A stretch of DNA of 64,000 nucleotides from Brachyhypopomus gauderio (taxonomy: Eukaryota; Chordata; Actinopteri; Gymnotiformes; Hypopomidae). Of the stretch, positions 1-9,992 are shown in pieces. Where the stretch lies: NCBI RefSeq assembly GCF_052324685.1, contig NC_135226.1:16517384-16581383 (forward strand). The letters are read 5' to 3'. How positions within the stretch are numbered: position 1 is the stretch's first letter; every line of letters starts with the position of its first letter. The position numbers were made by a program, and so were the translations under genes. The notes beneath the pieces were generated by a model. That model was not told the DNA's origin. It did not search any database and saw nothing but the letters and a program-made list of their open reading frames with translations.

Positions 1-869
1 AATTGTTCAAGAATATTATTCTGTTTCAAGTAGCTGAGGGTTTTTTGTATAAATTTACATAAAAATATGTTTACCTATTGGCAGTTTTTCAAAAGACAAA
101 AACTACTTAAAATAAGGTTTTAAAAAATAAGCTTTTTTGACTAATCAATGTGTCACATTTTGCAGTGTGAAAACAATCCTATATTTGTACAAAGGAGGCA
201 TACTTGAGATGTTTTGCAATTATAATTCAAATATTATGTTTGTGTCAATGTCACATTATTTCAATCTTTCACTAATCAAATCTCAAACATATGGTCCTGT
301 AGATGAGGAGACTTCATCACCTCCAGAAAAGAGAGGTCACATGGAGACACACGAGTGGCTAACAGAGACGCCAAAAAGCATCTGCAACTGCAACTACCCC
401 ACCTCAACCTGCATCCCCTGTGCAACCTTCTTTTCCTCCTTGCAACAGTTCTGTCCCATCTTCTGGTCCTTCCTCTGCACAACACATTGAAAGGCCTTCA
501 CATGCTCTTGACAATGAATGTAGATGCAGCGACATCTAATGGCAAATACAGAGAAAAAGTGAATTAGGAAAATCAGAGCAAGCAAGAGAAAACAAGGAGG
601 GTACTTAAGATCAGAGCACCATCAGTTTCTCAGTGCTCACTCTCAAGACCAACCTGATTTATTGATCAGGTTGACTCTAACTTCATTTTAAATATGTGCT
701 GTTTTACTTATTCTCAAATCTCAAATCGTATATGAAAAAGAATCTTCCATAAAAATGGCAAGTGGTAACAGGTTTTGGGGCAGAATGCACACTAATGTCC
801 ATTGCTTGAATTATGTATTTTAAAGACTTTAAAATAGCTTATCTAGTTTTGATATACTGAATACAAGTG
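1..869. other. Region upstream of OR1, no gene seen
   Basis: AT-rich DNA. A short stretch at about 290-530 has less biased composition and one frame rich in Pro and Ser, which could be a decayed exon or transposon piece; I do not recognise it. The TCTTCAGGGA-like module found upstream of five other ORs in the cluster was not seen here, and no clear TATA box stands out. Confidence 0.4.
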
Positions 870-1808
870 ATGGAAAATTCCTCTGCATTGTTCATGTTTG
901 TGCTTCATGGACTTAACGATACAAGGACAAGCACACACATGTACTTTGGATTTTGTCTTGTTTTCTATATTGCAACGGTGTTGGTCAATTTATTACTAAT
1001 TATAACAGTTATTCTGGACCAGACTCTTCATGAACCTATGCATCTGTTTATATGCAGTTTGTTTGTTAATGGAATATGTGGTGCTTCTGCTTTCTATCCA
1101 AAGATCCTTGCTGATCTTTTATCAGATTCCCATGTTATTTCATATACAGCATGCATGACACAAATTTGGGCAATTTATTCTTATGCCTTGTATGAATTCA
1201 CATGTCTAACAGTCATGGCATATGATCGATATGTAGCTATTTGTAAACCTTTAGAATATCTGTGTATTATGACCCACCAGAAGGTTGTAAAACTGCTTAT
1301 TTTTATCTGCCTCTTGTCCATACTAGAGTCAGTACTTGGAACGGCACTGACAATCCGGCTACCCTTATGTGGTAATGACATTGACAAGCTGTACTGCTCT
1401 AATTGGGAGGTTGTTAAACTCTCTTGCACAGATGTGATTGTGAATAACCTGTACGGATACTTTCTAATACTCTCTCATTTTTCTCAAACTGTGCTCATCA
1501 TTGTGTCATATATTCATATCATCAGAGCTTGTTTACAGTCCAAGTCAGGGAAGGTTAAGTTCATGCAGACATGTTTCCCCCACTTAATCACTTTAACCAA
1601 TTTCGCTCTTTCTCTACTCTTTGATCTCATGTATTCTCGCTATGGCAAAAGCCAGGGGCTACAAGCTCTGCGCAATATCTTGGGTATAGAGTATCTTGTT
1701 GTACCTCCTCTCCTAAACCCGATAATATACGGACTGAATTTATCCCAGATACGGCAACAGTTTTTAAAAATGTTCAGACAAAATCTGGTTTGGGTCTCAC
1801 AACATTGA
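870..1808 (+). CDS. Odorant receptor OR1 (fish-type, 312 aa)
   Basis: Seven-transmembrane GPCR, expected in the ciliary membrane of olfactory neurons and coupled to a G protein on odorant binding. The single exon is full length for the family. Visible signatures: an N-glycosylation site NSS at residues 3-5; TM1 with Asn40 but VN instead of the usual GN; LHEPMHLF near 53-60 (most relatives have MY); MAYDRYVAIC at 116-125; loop-2 cysteines at 167, 176 and 186 with Cys95 as partner; KVKFMQTC in TM6 at 228-235; PPLLNPIIY at 279-287. The start is the ATG in the context GTGATGG, which lines up with the MENSS start of its paralogues; the frame extends one GTG codon upstream. The body is closest to OR3 and OR6. 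The C-terminal tail (NLVWVSQH) differs from all other members. Subgroup assignment (delta-like) is inference. Confidence 0.95.
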   Translation: MENSSALFMFVLHGLNDTRTSTHMYFGFCLVFYIATVLVNLLLIITVILDQTLHEPMHLFICSLFVNGICGASAFYPKILADLLSDSHVISYTACMTQIWAIYSYALYEFTCLTVMAYDRYVAICKPLEYLCIMTHQKVVKLLIFICLLSILESVLGTALTIRLPLCGNDIDKLYCSNWEVVKLSCTDVIVNNLYGYFLILSHFSQTVLIIVSYIHIIRACLQSKSGKVKFMQTCFPHLITLTNFALSLLFDLMYSRYGKSQGLQALRNILGIEYLVVPPLLNPIIYGLNLSQIRQQFLKMFRQNLVWVSQH

Positions 1809-3135
1809 GCCAGAGCTGATTTTGGGGTTTTGTGTACCATCAGATGTTATAATGAGAATGTGATCCAATTGCTTGTATTATTAAGCTCATTATCATCATA
1901 TTACTTAGTTGTGTCAGTCATTGGGTGATCAACTTTGTCTTTTGCCTTTTAATTCTTGAATGAATTTGTACAGAATGCTGCTAACTAGGAGAATAGCCAG
2001 CAGCTGTAAGCTATTTACTGAACACTATGTCTTTGTCTCTGTGGGTGTTTCAGTTGAATTTTTTTTTCAGTGCCATTATGAAAATAGCTTTTGCTTAATT
2101 TGAACATTAAAGTGCTAAAGCAATTTCTGTTTTAAAAAACGACTTAAACGGAACTTTCACTTATCAGTGGTGTATTGTACAAAAGTCTAGGATAGTTGTG
2201 CAAGGGCGGCTTGACCAAGACTGATCAGCATAGTTGGTTGCACGTTTGCTGAGCCAGGATGAAAAGGTATGGCTATGTCAAGTTAGGGATAGATAATAAG
2301 TATGTGTTCATAGCATTCTTAAATAGACCTCGACACTGCCCACAGAATCACAGATGGGAAAATGGATAATGGGTGTCTTACTTCAAAGTGGCTGAACAAC
2401 AGCTTTTCATGGAGATTTATGAAGTGGTTAAACACATAATAAGAAAAAAAGGCAGTACTGTTGCTATAAATAATCCTTCAGTCAACCTTTTACACTAGCT
2501 ATGACCAGTACACAGCATCACAGTGGTAATGGTTAAGGCAAGAAATAAAATATGCTCGGGGCCTGTTTTGGGTCTCCTTGCCATGAAGTTAAACTGCAGT
2601 TTCTACCTAGAAAAAGTACTAACTAAAGTGTTCTTGCTATATCACACAACGTAGACCAGTAGAAAATTATTACTCAGCACTATATTTTTACTCAACAGTA
2701 TTAATACAACCTAGAAGGTTCTAGGGTCTAGAATGGAGTTCTTGACAAAATCAGCTTTGAATAGAGGCAGCTTTAGATTAACATAAAATAGTTTATTATC
2801 CTACACATGAGAGTAGACTTTCATTGTCACTGAAATTTTGTGGATATACAAACAACTTCCACAGTGAGTCTCGACTGTTGTGAAATAATGACTTGCCACA
2901 CATCATTCCTGTGGTAAAATATGTTACAAGCCAGTATAGCTTAAGCGCGTAACAGAAAGAAAGTAAATTGTGTACTAAGGTAAAGGAAAATTGCTGTAAT
3001 AGTAGAAGATCATGGAAGCCTGATAAATAACCCACAAATTGCTCCAGCACTGATAAATGAGTAGATATATTGTTCACAAACTACAGCAACAATAGAAACA
3101 ATAGCAACAACACAAAGCATGAAGTGAGGCTCTCC
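1809..3135. other. OR1 downstream flank, no gene seen
   Basis: AT-rich intergenic DNA. The first 120 bases resemble the 3' flanks of OR3 and OR4 (a run with TTGCTTGTATTATTAAGCTCAT near 1870 corresponds to similar words after OR3 and OR4), which supports duplication of gene plus flank. No convincing coding frame or RNA gene was seen. Confidence 0.5.
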
Positions 3136-3138
3136 TTA

Positions 3139-3726
3139 AGCCTGGTTTATACTTGACGCGCCGCGAGCGGCGCGAGGGTCCGCGCGGCGAAAATGACGTA
3201 ATCGCTGTGGCTCCGCCCGTGCGCGAGGGCCTCGCGCGCTGTCGCGGCGCGAGGTCGTGCACCTCTCGAATTTTGTGCGCCGCGCTTCAGCGCGATCAAC
3301 AAAGTCATGTTTGCAGGGTTCATACACCTTTACAACGTGGAATTAAAGCATTTGTACGGCACTTTCAAGGTCCATTTCAATATTTTCCAGCACGATAAAC
3401 ATAATTAAGTTAAATATTAATACATATACTCGAAATGATTCGAAATAATTCCCTTTTTTATCACATTATTTAATGGTGGTTTATTTTCAAAACGCCCAAT
3501 CTTAACGTCTTCACGTTCTCTCATGTTTCGTCCTGGAATTACAAGAGGCTCGTATTTGTTAACGTAATTTCAACATTTTAATGTACTTTAGCCTAAATTC
3601 CAGCACTTTTCAAACCTGAAATGAAAACCTTTCGCGAAAGTATAAACGCCTACACCGCTCGCGCAGGGTCGCGCGAGGTGGGCGGAGTCGCGCGCTACGG
3701 TCGCTCGCGAAAGTATAAACCAGGCT
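3139..3726. mobile_element. Harbinger-like MITE, 588 bp
   Basis: Terminal inverted repeats AGCCTGGTTTATACTT and AAGTATAAACCAGGCT bound the element, with a 3-bp TTA target duplication at 3136-3138 and 3727-3729. That TSD fits PIF/Harbinger. The ends are very CpG-rich (repeated GCGCG, CGCGAG) while the middle is AT-rich. It has no transposase, so it would depend on an autonomous relative. Parts of its sequence recur at 23886-24396 and inside the hAT elements at 17276, 20513 and 35698. Confidence 0.85.
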
Positions 3727-3729
3727 TTA

Positions 3730-4208
3730 CAGCGTCTCTGGTTGGCGACTTCCACAAAACATGAGAAAAGTGAGTATCACTAGGGGCACACAGAGATATG
3801 GGAGACCAACACAGGCAGTGAAACAGAGCACACAAGTGCACCAACAAGCCTAAAGACCTAACAAGACTTTGTCTGTCTAGTTTTCCTAGGCAATTGTCAA
3901 AACATTTTCCAAACATATATTTTCCGGGAGGCCGGGATGGGCAGGAACCATGGAATGGTTATGATAGGAGGTAGGTCTGAAGGCTTGGCTACTGCATTGT
4001 TCAGAATTCCTCCTAGCTATAGCATGGCCACATAGTCACAATTTTGATATTGAAGTTGTTCAATTGTGCAGGTTATAGGGGTTTAAAAGATACACGTGAC
4101 TCCATGTCAGACCACAGGGAAATGCACAATGTGAGAGGTATAATTGAAGCCTCCATAATTTGCTGTGCACACTTGCTCTAGAAAACATTTAAGTTCATAT
4201 GTCACACT
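3730..4208. other. Intergenic, no gene seen
   Basis: No protein frame or repeat was recognised between the MITE and the Gypsy fossil. Confidence 0.4.
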
Positions 4209-5170
4209 TCATTCCACCCTTACTTTGTTATTTTGGGTGCACACCCTCTTCTTCCTGTGGATGGAACAAGATTCAGACAGGAGAATTGTGGTATGTTTGG
4301 TCTGTTGAGATGATACTAGTGATGAGTGACTAATCAATCGTATGGCCAGTATTTTAGTAAAATTTTTTACATCAGCATTCAACTGATGGACGATATGAAT
4401 TACATTTTGTTGCATCTTTACCTGGATGAAATAAGATTGTAATCGAGGCCTCTTGGCTGCAGATATGAGTGGTAAGAGATAATGATATTTCTTAGCTATT
4501 TTATTTAGTCTTCTATAATCAATACAAGGGTATAGTCTTCCATTTTTCTTTCTTAGAAAAAGAAACCAGAAGCCAGGAGAGAAGTGGAGGGGCATATAAA
4601 TGCTTATTTCAAGGTGATGTATTCTTCCATAGACCGTTCTTCCTTTTGGGTGAGGGGGTAGATGCTGGCCTTGGGGATGGTAACGCCTTTGTTTAACTCA
4701 GTCATACAGTCATATGGCCAGTGTTGAGGTATCATGGTGGCCTTTTCTCTACTAAACACTGCTCGTAGATCTTTATATTCAGGAGGTATTTCAAATGATA
4801 CAGCAGTTTCAGGACTTTTCTCTGAAGTAGAAGTAACTCGAACAGTATGGGACACTAACCCTAGTATGGTTCACTCACCATTGCAGATCTGGACCTGGGT
4901 TCATTAGAGAACCGCTTAGCAGATCAACGTCTTTTGCAGGGCACTTCAGGGCAACATCTTACCGGATGAACCTCTATACCACAATACAAGAATAAATCAT
5001 GGTTCAAATGTCTGTAGCGCTCCTCTCAGATTAATCTGGAGAAGTCGCACTGTATAGGCTCCTCAGTGGTGGGACCCTCAGCTCATGTGAAGGTGGTAGG
5101 ACAGCGCTGCTTATGGCACTTTCTCTCCTTTATACTCCTACATTGCCCTCTGTGGAAGCTCAGTAGTTTA
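4209..5170 (-). mobile_element. Ty3/Gypsy gag-pol fossil
   Basis: Reverse-strand frames at 4604-4855 and 4209-4595 resemble the start of a Gypsy reverse transcriptase region (IPPEYKDL, then PYDCMTELN, then CIDYRRLNKI). Upstream of it, about 4860-5070, a Cys-rich stretch could be the nucleocapsid zinc knuckle. No LTRs are attached. The copy is short, old and clearly broken. Confidence 0.75.
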
Positions 5171-5491
5171 TGGCACATGTCTGAACTAGGCCTAATTTGG
5201 CACAGTTCCTGTCCATGTACCTAGGCAAACTTTCCACTTAGGGCTGGGAGATGTGCAACTAGACCTTATTTTATAGAGACATTAAATCATGAACTAAATT
5301 ATAGATTCATCATCAAATAAACAAATTTCCATCACAAATGGTCTCTGTCTCTTTTAAAGTGTTACTTTTTTGGGCAAGGTACCGCCAAACAAGAGAATCA
5401 CATGTATTAAAGCTGATGTAAGCTATTTGTTTAATTAAGCCACTTTTTATATCCTGTCTGGGTAACTACTTTGAGATCTATCAGGGACTAC

Positions 5492-5957
5492 TGTCACTTA
5501 GGGCTACTCCCCCCTCTCCTAGCTGTCACTCCAGTGTCCCTGCTCCTCGTGTCTGTGTTGTTCCTTGCTTGTTACCATAGCTTCCCGCTGTCTGCCACGC
5601 CCATGTCGTCATTGTTTTCACCTGTTTCTAGTGTAGTTCCGTGTACTTATAGTCCCTGTGTTTCCCTAGTCCTTGGTCTGTTATTTGTAGTTTATAGTTC
5701 CTTTGTGCATCTATGTTCTGTCTTTGCTGCCTTGTGGTAATCGCTATCTCTGTTGTCTGCTCCTTGTTCTGTGTTACTCTGCCTTGTTTCATTACTGTCT
5801 GTTTTATCATGCCTCTGTATCTGTCTAATCTGGATGGCTCACCCGTTATGACCCCTGCCTATACCTATGACTTTGACTATGTAATTCCCCTTATTAAATC
5901 TTGCTCTCCTCAGCGTTTGTGGCCGCTTCCATGCTCCGTAACGCGCTACACGTTACA
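5492..5957 (+). mobile_element. Solo LTR, 466 bp
   Basis: It starts TGTCACTTAGGG and ends ACGTTACA, flanked by a perfect 5-bp duplication ACTAC (5487-5491 and 5958-5962). Word order (CTGTCACTCC near the start, AATAAATC/TTAAATCTTGCTCT and CTCAGC near the end) resembles the LTRs of the element at 59096-61525, so it belongs to the same broad family. It is a fossil left by recombination between two LTRs. Confidence 0.85.
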
Positions 5958-6159
5958 ACTACAAATTCATGCATTTCAGCTCAGCTGTCTTGATCATTCT
6001 GGAAATTGTTATTAATTGTTATTTATGCTTAATAAAACAGCATGAAAATCAATAATTGCCACACAAATTAAAACATTCAGTAATACATGTATTCGTCCGA
6101 AATGCATTTAGAATTCTCTTCATGTCTATATGTGAATGCACTACAATGAAACAAAGCTT

Positions 6160-6249
6160 GTTAAATAGTGCAGAAGTGGTTTTTTAGGGTTATCCACAAG
6201 AAACCATTCATTTAGCCCCAATGTGGTCCACAAAAGTGCAGAAGGTGGT
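6160..6249. repeat. Left end of the 68-bp satellite array
   Basis: The last one and a third satellite units before the LTR insertion. The break falls within the GGTGGT of a unit and the array resumes at 9993, so the array was continuous before the insertion. Confidence 0.85.
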
Positions 6250-6937
6250 TGTAACGTTTCACGGGGGCAGGAGGTAGCAGGAGTGACGCAAGTGCAATAT
6301 TCAGGGGGGTTTAATAGGAAAGTAACAAACACAAATATAACACAGAGGGCAGAGGGACAATACTAAACAATAGGGAGAGGACACCAACTAAACAGGTAAG
6401 CTAACCAACAGGGAAACGTGAATGTATAGACCATAACAACCTGAGAACTATGTAAGCATACGGAGGGGAAGAACATATGATACAGGGATAACACAACCGT
6501 AAACTTAAACTAAGCAAACAATGAGACACGGAAGTACAAAAGATTACAGAAGACTAGGGGTATGCACAAGGAAAACATACGCGCTGAACATGGGAAACAA
6601 AACAAACGAAGGCTAAGAACGAAGCAGAGAGGGAGAACAAGAACTATAACATAACCAGACTATGAAGCAGGGCAAAAGGAAAAACGAGGGACTTATACAC
6701 AAGGACAATAGCATGAACGGACCAAAGGCAAAACAGAGGAACAGCGAGGGACTCACGTACAGGGAATAACCGACAAGGGAATGAAACACTCGGGGTTCTT
6801 TATACACAGAGACAAGATGGTGAAACGAGACTCAGGTGTGTGGGCACTAACGAGGGGGGCGTGACAGACAGAGGGAGGAACGAATGGGAGTGGGGAGCTA
6901 GGCGGGACCAGGGAGGAGGGAGGGGCTGGACGTGACA
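6250..6937 (-). repeat. LTR (3' LTR of the 6250-9992 element)
   Basis: 688 bp, TGTAACGTTTCACGG at the left end and GGACGTGACA at the right. Nearly identical to the partner LTR at 9312-9992. Confidence 0.88.
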
Positions 6938-8787
6938 TAACCCCCCCTCAAGGCGTGCAACTCCGGGGCACGCCAACCAGGGAGGGCCAGACAGACGCTG
7001 GGGACAGAGACACCACGACACAGAGGGAAACGAGAGGGCGAGGCCGGGGCAGGGACAACAGACACGGGGTAGGACGGACACAACGGCCAGGACACCGGAC
7101 GCATGGGAGGACCAGGACAAGGAACGGGTGGCGACATGGGAACGGGGCCAGACAAGACAGGACAGGGGGTCGACACAGGGGGCGAGACCAAGGGGGCTGG
7201 ACAAGACGGGGTCAAGGGCACAGGACTGGACACCAGGGAGGACTGAGGCGCGGAGGCAAACAGGCGGAGGACGACGGAGATGGGGACGGGAACAAAGTGG
7301 GTGATGATCTGGGGAACAGAGACAGGGACAGGGACATGAAGGACACCACCAAGGACGGACACAGGGACGGGCACGCGGACGCGGACAGACACGCACACAG
7401 GAACGGGGACCAACAGGAAACCAGGAAGGGGACAGGGCAAAAAGGGGAACACAGGTGTGTGCAAAACAGGATCAACCAAGGGGCGAGTATGTACACAGAA
7501 AGGCATAGAATTAGTCCCAGGCCCACAGGCGGGCAAAGTAGTCTCTGTAGGGGCTGGCGTATGCTGAGAAGCGTCCTGGGGAATCGGCTGAGCCGGTGGA
7601 GTGTCCACGGGAGCCGGGGAAGGGTCCAGGGGTGCCGGCTGGTCCGGCTGAAGGACAGCGGAGACCGGGGAGGCCGGAGGAGGGGCCGCAGGGAACTGGG
7701 AGGCCAGGTGACGGGTCGCAGGGAGCGACCAGGCCTGTTGGTCGGCAGCGGGAACAGGCGGAGTCCGCTGGTGGGCAGCGGGAACAGGCGGGGTCCGCTG
7801 GCGGGCAGCGGGAACAGGCGGGGTCCGCTGGCGGGCAGCGGGAGCCGCAGCCGGCGCGGGCGACCTCTCCAGGGTCGTGGGGACAGGAACTGGCGTGGAC
7901 TGCCGACGGGCAGCGGGAACAGGAACTGACGTGGACAACCCCTCCAGGGTCGCGGGGACAGCAGCCGGCGCGGGCGACCTCTCCAGGGTCGCGGGGACAG
8001 CAGCCGGCGCGGGCGACCTCTCCAGGGTCGCGGGGACAGGGGTGTCAACAGGGCCTGAGGCAGCTGTGCGGATGACATCGGGGGGTACGGCCGCCGTGTA
8101 GACGTCATTGTGGGGCGCGACCGCCGTGCAGACGTCATCGGGGGCTGAGGCAGCAGAGGCGTTGTCGCCGTCTGGAGCAGGCGGGGATGCCGGGCAGGCG
8201 TCGCCGCCGTCAGGGACCGGGCTCGCCGGGCAGGCGTCGCCGCCGTCAGGGACTAGGGAGGCCGGGCGGCGGGCCGCAGAGACCGGCCGTCGGGCCGCAG
8301 GGACCGGAGGTGCCGCCGGAGTACAGTCATCGGAGAGCGGTGCCGCCGCACTGACGTCATCGGGGGGCGGTGCCGTCGCACTGACGTCATCGGGGGGCGG
8401 TGCCGTCGCACTGACGTCATCGGGGGGCGGTGCCGTCGCACTGACGTCATCTGGGGCCGGTGCCGTCGCACTGACGTCATCGGGAGCAGGCGACACCGGG
8501 CAGGTCTCACTTGGAACAGGCAGGAATGCAGGGCCGGTGCTGCCTGCAGGAGCCGGAGACGTAGGGACCGCGTCGTCGTCAGGGGTCAGAGCAGCTGGGC
8601 CGACGTCGTCGTTGAGGGACGGAGCAGCTGGACCAACGTCACCAGGCAGGGAGGCCGTTGCGCCGACGTCACCGGAGGGCGGGGCCACCGTGCCAACGTC
8701 ATCTGGGGTCGGGAGCACCGGTGTGGTATCCTCGGAGCCCAGGGACGTAGGGCAGGCGCCGTCCTTGCGGTCCCCGATTCCTCCCAC
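6898..8787 (-). CDS. Pro-rich repetitive frame of the LTR element (629 codons)
   Basis: Long open frame reading away from the gag-like frame. It is built from tandem 10-residue repeats of the type PPPDDVSATA (30-bp DNA repeats, about 8340-8480) and 10-13-residue repeats of the types VPATLERSPAPA and VPAARQRTPP (about 7730-8040). The end of the frame runs into the LTR. The same two repeat types occur in the element at 59096-61525, so a protein product shared by the family is plausible. The composition also keeps antisense frames open, so length alone is weak evidence. No enzyme domain was recognised. Confidence 0.5.
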   Translation of the reverse strand: MGGIGDRKDGACPTSLGSEDTTPVLPTPDDVGTVAPPSGDVGATASLPGDVGPAAPSLNDDVGPAALTPDDDAVPTSPAPAGSTGPAFLPVPSETCPVSPAPDDVSATAPAPDDVSATAPPPDDVSATAPPPDDVSATAPPPDDVSAAAPLSDDCTPAAPPVPAARRPVSAARRPASLVPDGGDACPASPVPDGGDACPASPPAPDGDNASAASAPDDVCTAVAPHNDVYTAAVPPDVIRTAASGPVDTPVPATLERSPAPAAVPATLERSPAPAAVPATLEGLSTSVPVPAARRQSTPVPVPTTLERSPAPAAAPAARQRTPPVPAARQRTPPVPAAHQRTPPVPAADQQAWSLPATRHLASQFPAAPPPASPVSAVLQPDQPAPLDPSPAPVDTPPAQPIPQDASQHTPAPTETTLPACGPGTNSMPFCVHTRPLVDPVLHTPVFPFLPCPLPGFLLVPVPVCVSVRVRVPVPVSVLGGVLHVPVPVSVPQIITHFVPVPISVVLRLFASAPQSSLVSSPVPLTPSCPAPLVSPPVSTPCPVLSGPVPMSPPVPCPGPPMRPVSWPLCPSYPVSVVPAPASPSRFPLCRGVSVPSVCLALPGWRAPELHALRGGYVTSSPSLLPGPA

Positions 8788-8805
8788 ACGGCTGATGGAG
8801 TAGGC

Positions 8806-9324
8806 CTATTGGGGACCGCGGGTTTGGGCACAACCACCCGCAAAAAATCCTTTGGGGAATGCCCCCGCCGCTTGTCCCCCAATCTGATGGGAGGAGGGCC
8901 GTATAGTGACTCCAGCGAACCTGGCGCGCATATACTTAAAAAACCCCTCAACAGTTAAGGCTTCAGTCATGCGCTGAGATAATATTAAGTTCGCCCACTC
9001 GAGGGCCTTGGCTCTTAGGAGAGAACGCATAAATAAAACCAGTATATCCTCAGGTGGCGGAGGGCAAGTTAACATTCGGATGTAAAGTGTACATTGCATG
9101 ACAAAGTAGTCAGCAGGCATGGTCTCCCCATCGTACTCCTCAGGGCAGGGGGCCAGCGATGGTAGGGCAATGTATTTTCCCTTCGAGTCCTTGACCAGTA
9201 AGGCCTGCAGGTTATCTAGACTGGATAAAAAATAATCACTTTCTCCGGGAACTACGGGATTGCGGGAAGTACATGGTTCTTGCTGCGTCATATTTTTAGG
9301 GTCGGTCATTCTGTAACGTTTCAC
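8806..9324 (-). CDS. Gag-like protein of the LTR element
   Basis: A frame of 172 codons beginning next to the 5' LTR; the inner ATG (MTDPKN) a few bases inside the LTR junction is the likelier start. It has an acidic or polar N-terminus, then a helical stretch with PADYFVMQCTLYI, ALEWANLI and FFKYMRARF, which follows the pattern of Ty3/Gypsy capsid proteins of fish and the related domesticated RTL/PEG10 proteins. No zinc knuckle was seen. Its position directly after the LTR and its orientation agree with gag. Family assignment is by pattern only. Confidence 0.6.
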   Translation of the reverse strand: MKRYRMTDPKNMTQQEPCTSRNPVVPGESDYFLSSLDNLQALLVKDSKGKYIALPSLAPCPEEYDGETMPADYFVMQCTLYIRMLTCPPPPEDILVLFMRSLLRAKALEWANLILSQRMTEALTVEGFFKYMRARFAGVTIRPSSHQIGGQAAGAFPKGFFAGGCAQTRGPQ

Positions 9325-9992
9325 GGGGGCAGGAGGTAGCAGGAGTGACGCAAGTGCAATATTCAGGGGGGTTTAATAGGAAAGTAACAAACACAAATAT
9401 AACACAGAGGGACAATACTAAACAATAGGGAGAGGACACCAACTAAACAGGTAAGCTAACCAACAGGGAAACGTGAATGTATAGACCATAACAACCTGAG
9501 AACTATGTAAGCATACGGAGGGGAAGAACATATGATACAGGGATAACACAACCGTAAACTTAAACTAAGCAAACAATGAGACACGGAAGTACAAAAGATT
9601 ACAGAAGACTAGGGGTATGCACAAGGAAAACATACGCGCTGAACATGGGAAACAAAACAAACGAAGGCTAAGAAAGAAGCAGAGAGGGAGAACAAGAACT
9701 ATAACATAACCAGACTATGAAGCAGGGCAAAAGGAAAAACGAGGGACTTATACACAAGGACAATAGCATGAACGGACCAAAGGCAAAACAGAGGAACAGC
9801 GAGGGACTCACGTACAGGGAATGACCGACAAGGGAATGAAACACTCGGGGTTCTTTATACACAGAGACAAGACGGTGAAACGAGACTCAGGTGTGTGGGC
9901 ACTAACGAGGGGGGCGTGACAGACAGAGGGAGGAACGAATGGGAGCGGGGAGCTAGGCGGGACCAGGGAGGAGGGAGGGGCTGGACGTGACA
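9312..9992 (-). repeat. LTR (5' LTR of the 6250-9992 element)
   Basis: 681 bp, with the same ends as the left LTR. It abuts satellite DNA through GTGGT at 9993-9997. Confidence 0.88.

Larger units (their letters stand above)
6250..9992 (-). mobile_element. Short LTR retrotransposon, 3.7 kb, young, inside satellite
   Basis: A full-length element in reverse orientation: LTRs at 6250-6937 and 9312-9992, a 5-bp duplication GTGGT (6245-6249 and 9993-9997), and a polypurine tract next to the left LTR (seen as a C-run at 6941-6947). The LTRs differ by only about four substitutions and one small indel by eye, so insertion was recent. The interior holds a gag-like frame and a Pro-rich repetitive frame and no visible reverse transcriptase or integrase. 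It is probably a non-autonomous Ty3/Gypsy derivative. The element's own outline looks whole. Confidence 0.9.

Noticed and set aside
3074-3398. Arg-rich frames on both strands in the CpG-rich end of the MITE
   Set aside because: They are composition-driven and lie inside the inverted-repeat element.
6955-8803. Long + strand frames (up to 324 codons) across the LTR element
   Set aside because: They are antisense to the element and arise from 30-bp and similar GC-rich repeats that keep several frames open; only the frame in the element's orientation was kept.
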